Positions 1 to 7,681 of a stretch of DNA of 64,000 nucleotides are shown piece after piece; within the stretch, counting starts at the first letter, position 1; every line of letters starts with the position of its first letter. A model generated the notes under the pieces. The model did not search any database. It worked only from the letters and a program-made list of their open reading frames with translations, and was not told the origin of the DNA. The translations under genes were made by a program, and so were the position numbers. The DNA lies in contig JAAZGM010000134.1 of the NCBI GenBank assembly GCA_012511245.1, positions 5,349 through 69,348 of the forward strand, read 5' to 3'. This DNA is from Methanomicrobiales archaeon. GTDB lineage: Archaea > Halobacteriota > Methanomicrobia > Methanomicrobiales > Methanoculleaceae.

Positions 1-166
1 CCTGCAGGAGCAGGTCCCGGGGAGGGCAGCCGGTCAGGGAGAGTTCCGGGGCAACGATCAGATCCGGCCGGTAACGTGACGCCTCATATGTGCCTGCCAC
101 AATCCTGTCGGCGTTGCCGGCAAGGTCGCCGACGACCGTGTTCACCTGGAGGAGCGAGATCTTCAT
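1..166 (-). CDS. NAD+ synthetase-type glutamine amidase / nitrilase-family protein, N-terminal part (runs off the window)
   Basis: Reading leftward from an ATG at 166, the frame stays open to the window edge and gives about 55 residues beginning MKISLLQVNTVVGDL. This is the usual opening of the carbon-nitrogen hydrolase domain (nitrilase superfamily). The motif APELSLTGCPPRDLL carries the first catalytic residue, a Glu, and the Gly-Cys/Tyr-Pro-Pro-x-Asp-Leu-Leu pattern is characteristic of the glutaminase domain fused to glutamine-dependent NAD+ synthetase (NadE). That domain releases ammonia from glutamine for amidation of deamido-NAD+. The synthetase half is outside the window, so a stand-alone amidohydrolase cannot be excluded. 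Confidence 0.75.
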   Translation of the reverse strand, partial: MKISLLQVNTVVGDLAGNADRIVAGTYEASRYRPDLIVAPELSLTGCPPRDLLLQ

Positions 167-416
167 GGCTATTCCCCGATCATCCTGATCAGTAATGGCG
201 GAACGGATAGCATATGCCTTTGCATGTCTGTATCTTCGTGAGGTGAAGGGTTCTGGGAGCCCGGTTGCCTGCGCCCACCGATCACATCCCTTTTAAGGGC
301 CAAAAGTCAATGCGCCTTGTAGAGACTATGCAACGAGCATGCCGCAGAGCGGTATCCCCGGTCTGGCTATTCGGAGAGCTGACCGCACTCCGTAACCGTA
401 TCCGGAGGCGAGCATC

Positions 417-1754
417 CTGATCACCGGCCGCCCCCGGTCTGAATGGAAGAATACCCGGCTTCTCCTGCTTGCAGCCTCAATTCTTGCTGCTTTTGCCGCA
501 AACGCCGCCGGGCTCTTCGCTGGTATCACCATCGTCCTCCCGCATCTCCTGTACCTGCCGATCATCCTTGCCGCCTACTGGTTCCCCCGTCGTGGTATCC
601 CCATAGCGATCGCCCTTGCCCTCGGATACCTGGCACTGGGTCTGCCCTTCACCGGAGGAGAGACCGGAGCGATCGTCTCGGTACTTGCGCGTGCCGGGGT
701 CTTTGCCGCCATCGGCATCGTGGTATCGCTTCTTTCTCTTCGGTTGCGGGAGCAGGAAGAACGATATCGTGGGATATTCGACAACTCAGAGGCAGGGACG
801 TTCGTCGTTGCCCCGGGAGAGTCCGGGCCGTACATCGAGGAGGCAAATTACGTGGGTGCCGCGCTCCTTGGGCTTGCGGCGAAGAGCCTGGTCGGGAAAG
901 AGATCACCGGGTTCTTCGATGACTCCGGCGCCTGGGAGGCGTTAAAGACGGAGATCGACCGGAACGGCACTGTCTACGAATATGAGACGACGCTCCTCCG
1001 GATCGATGGAACAGCCGTTCAGGTGCTCATATCGGCCGGCCGGCTCCCCGGTGAACGGATCGTTCTCACACTCGTCGATATCACCGCCCGGAAGAGCGCC
1101 GAGGGTGCACTCCGCCGGACAAACGCCAAACTGAATATGCTTGGAAACCTCACCCGGAACGATCTCTCTGTGGCGGTATCAGGGCTTCTTGAGCGGATCG
1201 CTGCAGGGATGAAAGAGTTCGACGATCCGGCCGTCCGCCTGCACCTGGAGGCCATATCAGAGGATGCCCGGATTGTGCAACGGCGCGCGGAGATCACCCG
1301 CGACTACCAGGATCTCGGCCTCCGGTCGCCGGGCTGGCAGCCGGTTCAGAGGGTGATCCTGGAAACAACGTCGTGTCTGTTGCTCCCGGGTATATCCGTC
1401 CGTTCCTGGGTTGAACGGCTCGAGGTCTTCGCTGACCCGATGCTCGACCGGGTCTTCTCGAACCTGATCGAGAACGCTGTCCGGCATGGGGGGACCGTGT
1501 CCTCGGTCGTCATCACCTACCAGATCCTCGGCGATGGCCTCACGATCTCCGTCGAAGATGACGGCAAGGGGATCCCTGAGGCGGAAAAGGAGCGGATCTT
1601 TGATTACGGTATCGGAACCGAGGGTGGGCTCGGGCTCTTCCTCGTCCGGGAGATCCTGACCATCACGGATATGACGATCCGGGAGATTGGAACGCCCGGC
1701 AAAGGAGCGCGGTTTGAGATATATGTACCCCCGGGCGGGTATCGGATAGTCTGA
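417..1754 (+). CDS. Membrane-bound PAS sensor kinase with degenerate phosphoacceptor site; probable CTG start
   Basis: The product (about 445 aa) is a membrane sensor histidine kinase by layout. Residues 15-110 form three to four hydrophobic helices, followed by a short coiled segment, a PAS domain (around EERYRGIFDNSEAG), a DHp-like segment and a HATPase domain with N-box NLIENAVRHGG and G-box VEDDGKGIP / GLGLFL. The family motif around the phosphoacceptor is normally ITRHD; here it reads LTRND, so the His is replaced by Asn and autophosphorylation is doubtful. The first canonical start in frame (GTG at 720) would remove all membrane helices. Upstream, the frame is open to a stop at 393-395 and contains no ATG, GTG or TTG. 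A CTG at 417 lies 8 nt after GGAGG (404-408) and is taken as the start. A 30-codon frame (328-420) ends with TGA overlapping this CTG. Confidence 0.75.
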   Translation: MITGRPRSEWKNTRLLLLAASILAAFAANAAGLFAGITIVLPHLLYLPIILAAYWFPRRGIPIAIALALGYLALGLPFTGGETGAIVSVLARAGVFAAIGIVVSLLSLRLREQEERYRGIFDNSEAGTFVVAPGESGPYIEEANYVGAALLGLAAKSLVGKEITGFFDDSGAWEALKTEIDRNGTVYEYETTLLRIDGTAVQVLISAGRLPGERIVLTLVDITARKSAEGALRRTNAKLNMLGNLTRNDLSVAVSGLLERIAAGMKEFDDPAVRLHLEAISEDARIVQRRAEITRDYQDLGLRSPGWQPVQRVILETTSCLLLPGISVRSWVERLEVFADPMLDRVFSNLIENAVRHGGTVSSVVITYQILGDGLTISVEDDGKGIPEAEKERIFDYGIGTEGGLGLFLVREILTITDMTIREIGTPGKGARFEIYVPPGGYRIV

Positions 1755-1763
1755 GGCAGAAGT

Positions 1764-2996
1764 ATGTTTGCAAAGGTGCTTATTCCAACAGACCTCTCCA
1801 GAGCCTCATTCATTGCGGCAGAGCGGATCGGCGAGATCCCGGGCGTCCGTGAGGTCATCCTCATCCACGTCAGGGGATCGGCTGCCTCTTCGCCTTCTGA
1901 TGAGGGTACACTCCAGCAGATACGGGAAGTTGTGCAGAGGCAGGGGTTCCCCGTCGAGGTGGTGGTTGCGGAGGACGATGGGACCGGTGTCCCGGCGCTG
2001 ATTCTCAGGGCAGCCGCAGATGTGGGGGCAAACCTGATCGCGATGGGGATCAGGGATCAGGGGCTCCTCCGGAACCTCTTCTCCGGCAACGTCGCGGCCG
2101 CCGTGCTCCGGGATGCCCGGGTTCACGTTCTGATCATGCCCCAGTCAGCAGGGGCCGGGACACCGCTCTTCTCCCGGCTGCTGGTGCCGACCGATCTCTC
2201 CGATCCGGCACCTGAGGTCCGGTCGCTCCTTGGGGATGCAGCCGGAGGCGGGACGGCGGCGTTCCTGCATGTCGTCGAACCCGGACGTTCTGGAACTGAG
2301 CAGGAGATCGCCGATCGGCTCGCCGCCCTGAAGAGCGTGTTTGCGGCCGCCGGGCGGGAGCCCGAACCGCTGGTGCGGACAGGAGACCCCGCGCGCACCA
2401 TCTGTGCTGTGGCAAACGAGATGGGCGCATCCCTGGTCGCTATCCCGCGTATAGGAAGGCGTGACGCCGCAGGCCCCGCTCCACTCGGGAGCGTCACGAG
2501 CGCTGTTGCAGGGTGTGTGCGCCAGCCGGTTCTGGTGCTGGCAGTCTCGATCCACCTGGAGATCGAGACCCGGGAACTCCGGAGCGATGAGTTCGGGCTC
2601 GCAGAAGAGATATGGGTCGATTACCATGAGTTGAAGGCTGACCTCGCGACCGACCGGATATTCGGGGTCTTTGTGAACGGTGAACTGGTCTCCATCGCCA
2701 GGTGCCGCCGTCACCCTGACGGCTATGAGGTCGATGGCGTCTTCACCCCGGCCAGGTTCCGGGGCAGGGGATACGCCCGGCGGTCGATGGATGCACTCGT
2801 CGAGGCATGCCAGCACGACACCCTCTACATGCACTCTGTCAGGAACCTCGTCGACTTCTATGGGAAGTACGGTTTCATATCGATACCGGAGAGCGACCTC
2901 CCGCCGACGATCCGTGCAAGGTTTGCGTTTGCCCTCGGTGAGATGGAAGGGGCGAACGTCCAGCCGATGCGCCGGATTGCAGGAAGGTTCCGGTGA
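1764..2996 (+). CDS. Tandem universal stress protein fused to GNAT acetyltransferase
   Basis: A 410-aa protein starting 9 nt after the sensor kinase stop, so the two are probably co-transcribed. Residues 1-127 are one UspA domain (MFAKVLIPTDLSRAS, ending VHVLIMP). Residues 135-255 are a second UspA domain (FSRLLVPTDLSDPAP, with LGSVTSAV in the nucleotide-binding loop and ending QPVLVLAV). Residues 260-400 form a GNAT N-acetyltransferase-like domain with the acetyl-CoA binding signature RGRGYARRSM followed by a C-terminal VDFYGKYGF segment typical of the fold. Universal stress domains bind ATP or act as ligand sensors; the fused acetyltransferase suggests nucleotide-responsive acetylation of an unknown substrate, which is inference. 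No frame break separates the domains. Confidence 0.85.
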   Translation: MFAKVLIPTDLSRASFIAAERIGEIPGVREVILIHVRGSAASSPSDEGTLQQIREVVQRQGFPVEVVVAEDDGTGVPALILRAAADVGANLIAMGIRDQGLLRNLFSGNVAAAVLRDARVHVLIMPQSAGAGTPLFSRLLVPTDLSDPAPEVRSLLGDAAGGGTAAFLHVVEPGRSGTEQEIADRLAALKSVFAAAGREPEPLVRTGDPARTICAVANEMGASLVAIPRIGRRDAAGPAPLGSVTSAVAGCVRQPVLVLAVSIHLEIETRELRSDEFGLAEEIWVDYHELKADLATDRIFGVFVNGELVSIARCRRHPDGYEVDGVFTPARFRGRGYARRSMDALVEACQHDTLYMHSVRNLVDFYGKYGFISIPESDLPPTIRARFAFALGEMEGANVQPMRRIAGRFR

Positions 2997-3013
2997 TAGA
3001 GGTTCGTCCCCTC

Positions 3014-3184
3014 TCAATCGTCGTAAAAATCCAGGGAGTCTGTATCGTCTTCGGTCTCGTCGGTATACGGGAGATCGATGACGACCGATCCATCCTCGAG
3101 GACATCACCGATCTCGACGCATATCCCTGCAGGAAACTCCCGTTCTTCTGTTCTCCCGTCTGAATGTTTGATGTATGCCCACAT
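3014..3184 (-). CDS. Small acidic conserved-looking protein, unknown function
   Basis: A 56-aa protein, MWAYIKHSDGRTEEREF onward, ending in a very acidic tail (DETEDDTDSLDFYDD). The start at 3184 is chosen because GGAGGGG precedes it by 6 nt; an in-frame ATG 21 nt further upstream overlaps that Shine-Dalgarno sequence. It lies tail-to-tail with the Usp-GNAT gene, 17 nt away. I do not recognise a family. Codon choice (mostly G or C in third positions) and the good ribosome site support it as a gene. Confidence 0.55.
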   Translation of the reverse strand: MWAYIKHSDGRTEEREFPAGICVEIGDVLEDGSVVIDLPYTDETEDDTDSLDFYDD

Positions 3185-3438
3185 ACTGTACCCCTCCAGA
3201 TCCATTCTTTCAAGACTCCTGATACAATCCTGGAGATGTGCTCCATTCCAGTATCAGATGGCGGTTTTATATAGGTTTTACGCTCAAAAATGCCGAATTG
3301 TACCTCATTTCTTCAGATTTCGGGGACAACATACATGGTAGCGCATCCCCAAGCGGCGTTCTGGAGGGATACGTTCTCCCATCTCCTTCCTGTGGCAATG
3401 GGCAACCATATATCGTGATGGTACCCAAGGATGCATCC

Positions 3439-3936
3439 ATGCGCATCGGGATCCTCTCTGACACACACGACTGCCTTGAGATGGTGGACGCGGCTGTAAA
3501 ACAACTCAATGAAGAGCGGGTAGATCTGGTGCTCCATGCCGGCGATTATATCTCGCCGTTCGTCATCCCGCGCCTCTCAAACCTGCAGGCACCCATGATC
3601 GGAGTCCTCGGAAACAACGACGGCGATCCCCATCTTCTCTCGGTGCGGTTCGCCGAGCACGCTCACCTCAGCCTGCGGGGTCTGTTCACCACCGTCACAG
3701 CGGGCGGGATGGCGATAGGGCTGCTCCACGGTGATGACCGTGAACTCCTGCAGGCGCTCATCGTCCGAAAGGCCTTTGATGTCGTGGTCCACGGCCATAC
3801 CCATCAGGCGCAGGTCCGGACGCTCTGCGGGACGCTGGTCGTCAACCCCGGGGAGGCCTGCGGTTACCTGACCGGGCGGCCAAGCATCGCCGTGCTGGAT
3901 ACCGGGAGCCGGAACGTGGAGTTGCTCTCACTCTGA
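3439..3936 (+). CDS. YfcE/MJ0936-type metallophosphoesterase
   Basis: A 165-aa single-domain calcineurin-like phosphoesterase, the usual length for the YfcE/MJ0936 family. All metal-ligand motifs are visible: GILSDTHD (DxH), LHAGDYIS (GD), GVLGNNDGD (GNxD), LLHGDD and VVHGHTHQ (GHxH). The family hydrolyses phosphodiesters in the presence of Mn or Ni; the physiological substrate is unknown. The ATG at 3439 has AAGGA 7 nt upstream. Earlier in-frame starts at 3415 and 3418 are possible but would add residues outside the fold. It stands alone, convergent with the secreted protein gene that ends at 3962. Confidence 0.85.
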   Translation: MRIGILSDTHDCLEMVDAAVKQLNEERVDLVLHAGDYISPFVIPRLSNLQAPMIGVLGNNDGDPHLLSVRFAEHAHLSLRGLFTTVTAGGMAIGLLHGDDRELLQALIVRKAFDVVVHGHTHQAQVRTLCGTLVVNPGEACGYLTGRPSIAVLDTGSRNVELLSL

Positions 3937-3961
3937 TCCGGGAAAAAAGTGGTCTCCGGGT

Positions 3962-5245
3962 TTACAGCGCATCTTCATCGCCGACTCGTTCATCAAGTCT
4001 CCAGACCGGGGTGCCGGCATACCCGAGATCCGCCCTGAGCGTTGCCCCGGCGACCTCGAACGTATCCGGGACGTCGAAGTAGAGGTAGCCTTTCAGCGAC
4101 TCGTACCGCTCAAGCTGCTTTCCATTGAATGACTCCCCGAGCGTGGTGAAGGGCGGAACATCCAGGGGCGTGAACATAGCCTCCCCATACTCGAGGGTGA
4201 ACGCGCTTCTTGCCGGTGTCTCGATGACGTAGAGGTCCGAGTCGCCCTTGTGTCCGAGGTTGGTTGACTTGACAGCGACGAGAAGGAACACGCGCCCTTC
4301 ACCGGCCTCGATGGTCGGTGTCGATCTGGTGCCGGGGACTTCCTGGTACGCTTTTGCGGTTCGGGTGAACTCGACGAGTATCGAGGCCATATTCTCACCA
4401 GCCGGATCATCATATGCATGGCGTTCAAGGAGGCGGAGCGCCTCCCCGGATGGCGGGACTACGATGGGGCCTGTTCCAGCCAGGATGCCGGTTGCCCGGG
4501 CTGCGAGAGGGGTGTTGGTCGTCGTGGCTGTACGGAGACTCCCAGATTGTATCTCGCCCGCCTCGCGGCTGACTGCCTCAAGGTTCTCCGATGCCGCTGC
4601 CATATCGCTGAAAGCCGCTGGAACAGCATCTTCTCCGGCATCGGCCGGGCTGAGGAGTTTCGAGCTTGCTCTGGAGTATGCTTCAAGCGACCTGACAAAC
4701 TCATCTTTGAAGGGTTGCCGTTCCGGGGAGACGCGGAGCGGCTGCACCTCGTTGAGCAGCCTGACGGAGAACGCATACAGGTCATCCGCTGCTATGGCGG
4801 CGGCGTCTTCATCCTGCAGATAGAGGGCATGGGCATGCTCCATCGAGAGACGCATCAGGCGGATGCTGGCGGTATCGACCAATCCTGCCAGTCGCTCGTC
4901 GTCGTAGGACTCGGTCACAGCCGGGAGGGCGGTTTCTGTCTCGTTCTCAGGCGATGTGAGGGTTATACTGGTGGTGTTCTCCTCGCTGAGGTCTGCTGCA
5001 TCATCCTGAAGGATAGATACTACGTCGGAGGTGCCGTTGACCGGAAGTACAGGGTCACCGGATGGCTCCGGGCTGCTCCTCGCTACCGGAAGTTCTTTGA
5101 GCGCGAGCGGCAGCAGTTCTCCTGACTCCAGGGATGCGAGCCCCTGGCCGGAACCGGCAGCGGCCGGTGCGGTGAGAAGGAGCCCCGCACAAACGGTGAT
5201 CCCAAGGAGAACCAGAGCGTTCTGGTGGTACTTGCTCATGTGCAT
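3962..5245 (-). CDS. Secreted protein with C-terminal DUF4352-like immunoglobulin domain
   Basis: A 427-aa exported protein. Residues 1-31 form a signal peptide (hydrophobic core ALVLLGITVCAGLLL, cleavage likely after TAPAAA). Residues 40-110 are a low-complexity Ser/Thr/Glu-rich linker, residues 115-230 are a helical region rich in Ala, and residues about 310-415 resemble DUF4352 (GRVFLLVAVKSTNLG ... DLYVIETPARSAFTLEYG), an Ig-like fold found in archaeal surface proteins. A second in-frame Met at residue 3 could be the true start. An AT-rich tract (5250-5295) upstream fits a promoter. No archaeosortase PGF signal or other C-terminal anchor is present, so it is probably released or loosely cell-associated. 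Confidence 0.65.
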   Translation of the reverse strand: MHMSKYHQNALVLLGITVCAGLLLTAPAAAGSGQGLASLESGELLPLALKELPVARSSPEPSGDPVLPVNGTSDVVSILQDDAADLSEENTTSITLTSPENETETALPAVTESYDDERLAGLVDTASIRLMRLSMEHAHALYLQDEDAAAIAADDLYAFSVRLLNEVQPLRVSPERQPFKDEFVRSLEAYSRASSKLLSPADAGEDAVPAAFSDMAAASENLEAVSREAGEIQSGSLRTATTTNTPLAARATGILAGTGPIVVPPSGEALRLLERHAYDDPAGENMASILVEFTRTAKAYQEVPGTRSTPTIEAGEGRVFLLVAVKSTNLGHKGDSDLYVIETPARSAFTLEYGEAMFTPLDVPPFTTLGESFNGKQLERYESLKGYLYFDVPDTFEVAGATLRADLGYAGTPVWRLDERVGDEDAL

Positions 5246-5553
5246 TTTTCTTTCAATTAATAAATATAAATATTATTATATTTTCTTTTGAAAAAAAGGG
5301 CTTTCCTACGAAACTGTTTGCGATACCGGGCCTTCAGCAGCATCCACAAGCCCGGATACCAGAAGGATAAAGATCTGCTAAACCTGCCCTTACTGCGATA
5401 TAGCCTCACGAAGGCGGGGGCACAATCCCGGTTGCGGGAGAGGAACCTCCGGGCTCGTCGGGTGCCAGGGCAATCATCTGGAAGATAAATCCAGCGCTCG
5501 CCTGTGGAAACTTATATGAACTCTCGTGGATTACCGGCATAAGAGGGCACCCA
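5246..5553. promoter_or_regulatory. Intergenic region with AT-rich divergent promoter segment
   Basis: This 308-base gap separates two divergently transcribed genes. Bases 5250-5295 are almost pure A/T, including TAAATATAAATATTATTA, and probably contain the TATA element for the leftward secreted-protein gene. The right half is GC-rich with no convincing open frame; a GAGGG ribosome site for the next gene lies at 5542-5546. No RNA gene is visible. Confidence 0.4.
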
Positions 5554-6030
5554 ATGGAGATCGTGAAGATACCGAATATGAGCAAAGCAGAGTACGATGC
5601 ACTCATCGAAGAGGGATTTCTCAGCCGTATCGCATTCCAGGGCAGTAAATACCCGTATATCGCGCCGTTCCTCTACGTCTTCGACGGAAAATTCCTCTAC
5701 TTCCTGGCAACCAAATATGGACGGAAGACCGACCTCTTCCGGCAGCACCCGTATGTCTCAGTTGAGATCGAGAAGTACTCCGGCGATCTCTCCTGCTACA
5801 CCTTTGTGACGATGCAGGGGTATCTGGTGCAGCTTGAGGATGCTATCGAGAAGAAACTCATCAGGGAGAAGTTTGTGAATATGATCAAGGCGCACAACCT
5901 CTCAAAAAATATTTTTGCGGCGCTCGGGCACGATCCGGAAGACCCGATCGAGGCGATCGCCTCTGAAGAGCGTTCAAATATATGGAAACTTACCGGTGTG
6001 ACCGATATCGTTGCCCTAAAAAACCTCTAG
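5554..6030 (+). CDS. Pyridoxamine 5'-phosphate oxidase-related FMN-binding protein
   Basis: A 158-aa split-barrel protein of the PNPOx-like/general stress FMN-binding family: IEEGFLSRIAFQGSKYPYIAPFLYVFDGKFLYFLAT is the usual N-terminal flavin-binding strand pair (shown here only as the opening IEEGFLSRIAF and the later FLYVFDGKFLYFL). Such proteins bind FMN or F420 and reduce small molecules or heme; no specific substrate can be inferred. A GAGGG sequence lies about 7 nt before the ATG. The gene is monocistronic, followed by a short gap and a convergent gene. Confidence 0.75.
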   Translation: MEIVKIPNMSKAEYDALIEEGFLSRIAFQGSKYPYIAPFLYVFDGKFLYFLATKYGRKTDLFRQHPYVSVEIEKYSGDLSCYTFVTMQGYLVQLEDAIEKKLIREKFVNMIKAHNLSKNIFAALGHDPEDPIEAIASEERSNIWKLTGVTDIVALKNL

Positions 6031-6147
6031 CCTCGTTGATGGAACCCGTGCGGGTGCCCGGAAGATTGGATCTCTACCGGCCGGAAGAAGGGGAGGACGG
6101 TTGCGGCTCCCCTGCGCGGCCCGCCTCCATCAGACCATTGCCATGAG

Positions 6148-6669
6148 TCACGTGAGCAGCGGTTCAAGCATCGCTCCGGCGGTATCGAGAAGCCCGGCGA
6201 GCCCCTCTGGTGTTGCCGTCCCTTTCTCCATCCAGCGGATGATCCCGCGCCCGTCCAGGAGATAGATGTACGCAAGCGACGGATCGCTGATCGCATACGC
6301 TCGGCGGCACCGTTCGATATCATCCGGCACGATCAGCACCTGGTCGTGCTTCGCCGGAGGAGTGCCGCCCGCAAGCCCCTGCCGGATGCGGTCGGCAAGG
6401 GACTTTCCTATGAGGCTGTCGCCGACGACCACAACAAGGTAGGTCGTCACCCGGGGATTCTCGGTGAACGCCCCGGAGAACGGGTTGCTCAATGACTCCA
6501 CCATCGGCCCTGCAGACTCAAGAAGGACGAGGACGATGAGCGAGGCGGTGTCTCCGGCATCGTCCGGAAGGGTGACGACCCTGCCGGTGAGGGATGTTGC
6601 CATGAGGGTGGGAAAGGTTCTGCTGAGGGCTGCCGGCACCGGTTCGGTGGTTCCTGCAGTTCTGTTCAT
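6148..6669 (-). CDS. Thioredoxin-fold protein, possibly ATP10/AhpC-like
   Basis: A protein of about 173 aa counted from the ATG at 6669 (MNRTAGTTEPVPAALSRTFP). The pattern of a strand-rich N-terminus (MATSLTGRVVTLPDD), a hydrophobic strand (LIVLVLLESAGP), a second strand (YLVVVVGDSLIGKSLADRIR) and a final AYIYLLDGRGIIRWMEKG segment matches thioredoxin-like redox folds. The last segment resembles the peroxiredoxin/ATP10 hairpin. No CxxC pair is present, so it is not a classical thiol oxidoreductase. The frame extends upstream to 6771 with TTG/GTG starts, which would overlap the divergent promoter; the shorter form is preferred. Family placement is tentative. Confidence 0.5.
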   Translation of the reverse strand: MNRTAGTTEPVPAALSRTFPTLMATSLTGRVVTLPDDAGDTASLIVLVLLESAGPMVESLSNPFSGAFTENPRVTTYLVVVVGDSLIGKSLADRIRQGLAGGTPPAKHDQVLIVPDDIERCRRAYAISDPSLAYIYLLDGRGIIRWMEKGTATPEGLAGLLDTAGAMLEPLLT

Positions 6670-6785
6670 GGGCTGCAGGTAAGGGCATCCCCGGGATAAA
6701 ATCTCTTCTCCGGAATGGTACGGCCCCGGGGCGGGGGGCGCTTCATCAAACACTATAACTATCGGGCGCAACAGTTCATCAAGAA

Positions 6786-7673
6786 GTGTGTAGCGGTTTG
6801 ATCAGCATCGGGGAAGGGTGGGAAGACCTCACCACGGCGCTCCGGGACTCAGGAGACCGGGAAAGCGTCTATGTCGTCGGAGCAACGGATAGCGGGAAGA
6901 CGACGCTCTGTCGGTACCTCGTCGATACAATGGCACTACAGGAGATGACGGCATACGTCGACTGCGATACCGGGCAGTCCCGGATCGGCCCGCCGACGAC
7001 CGGGGGGATGGCCGTCTATCCCCGCTCATCCACCCCGTATCTCCGGTTCGTCGGTTCGACATCCCCGGGCGGCCACTTCATCCAGACGCTGACGGCAGCA
7101 AAACGCCTCGCCGAGAAGGCCGATGAACTCTCTGTCCGCGTCACTGTCATCGATTCGCCCGGGATCATATCAGGCGGTGTGGGCGCTGAGTTCCAGTTCC
7201 AGATGATCGATCTCCTTCGCCCCACCCGCATCGTCGCCCTCCAGCGCGGGCGCGAGCTCGAACGGCTGCTCGCGAACTTCGCGCGCCATCCCGGGATTGC
7301 AATCCATCGGATCGCCGTCTCCCCTGCTGTCGTTGTCCGCCCTGCCACAGTGCGGCGGCGTTACCGTGAAGAGCGCTTCAGGACTTATTTTTCCGGCGCA
7401 GAGTTGCAGGGTGTTCCACTCCCGGGGCTCGGACTCCAGGGCAGGGCTCCCGATCCCGGGAACCGCCGCGGGATCGGTGGAAGGCTCATCTCCCTCAATG
7501 ATCCCGAGAACTTCGTCATCGCCCTTGGCATCGTCGAGAACCTGTACCCCGGAAAGCGGGTTGAGGTCTTCGCCCCACCCTTTGACCCGGCCGCCGTTGC
7601 CTCGCTCCGGTTCGGTTCGCTCTACCTCGATCTCGATGCGGAACCGGGATCAATGGAATCCTTCCGCAACTGA
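6786..7673 (+). CDS. Clp1/Grc3-type polynucleotide 5'-hydroxyl kinase-like ATPase
   Basis: A 295-aa P-loop protein. The Walker A motif VGATDSGKTTLCRYLV is at residues 30-45, followed by AYVDCDTGQSRIGPP (the family's switch-like DxDxGQ motif), SPGGHFIQTL, and VIDSPGIISGG as the Walker B region. This order is characteristic of the Clp1/Grc3/NOL9 family, which phosphorylates RNA 5'-OH ends in RNA processing. The C-terminal third has the beta-rich domain typical of archaeal members. The start is a GTG at 6786; a TTG at 6798 is an alternative. It is divergent from the thioredoxin-fold gene with a gap of about 115 bases. Confidence 0.75.
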   Translation: MCSGLISIGEGWEDLTTALRDSGDRESVYVVGATDSGKTTLCRYLVDTMALQEMTAYVDCDTGQSRIGPPTTGGMAVYPRSSTPYLRFVGSTSPGGHFIQTLTAAKRLAEKADELSVRVTVIDSPGIISGGVGAEFQFQMIDLLRPTRIVALQRGRELERLLANFARHPGIAIHRIAVSPAVVVRPATVRRRYREERFRTYFSGAELQGVPLPGLGLQGRAPDPGNRRGIGGRLISLNDPENFVIALGIVENLYPGKRVEVFAPPFDPAAVASLRFGSLYLDLDAEPGSMESFRN

Positions 7674-7681
7674 GTCCCTCC

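Noticed and set aside
328..420. 30-codon frame before the first sensor kinase, ending in TGA that overlaps its CTG
   Set aside because: Could be a leader peptide or an unrelated frame. No ribosome site precedes its ATG, so it is noted but not called a gene.
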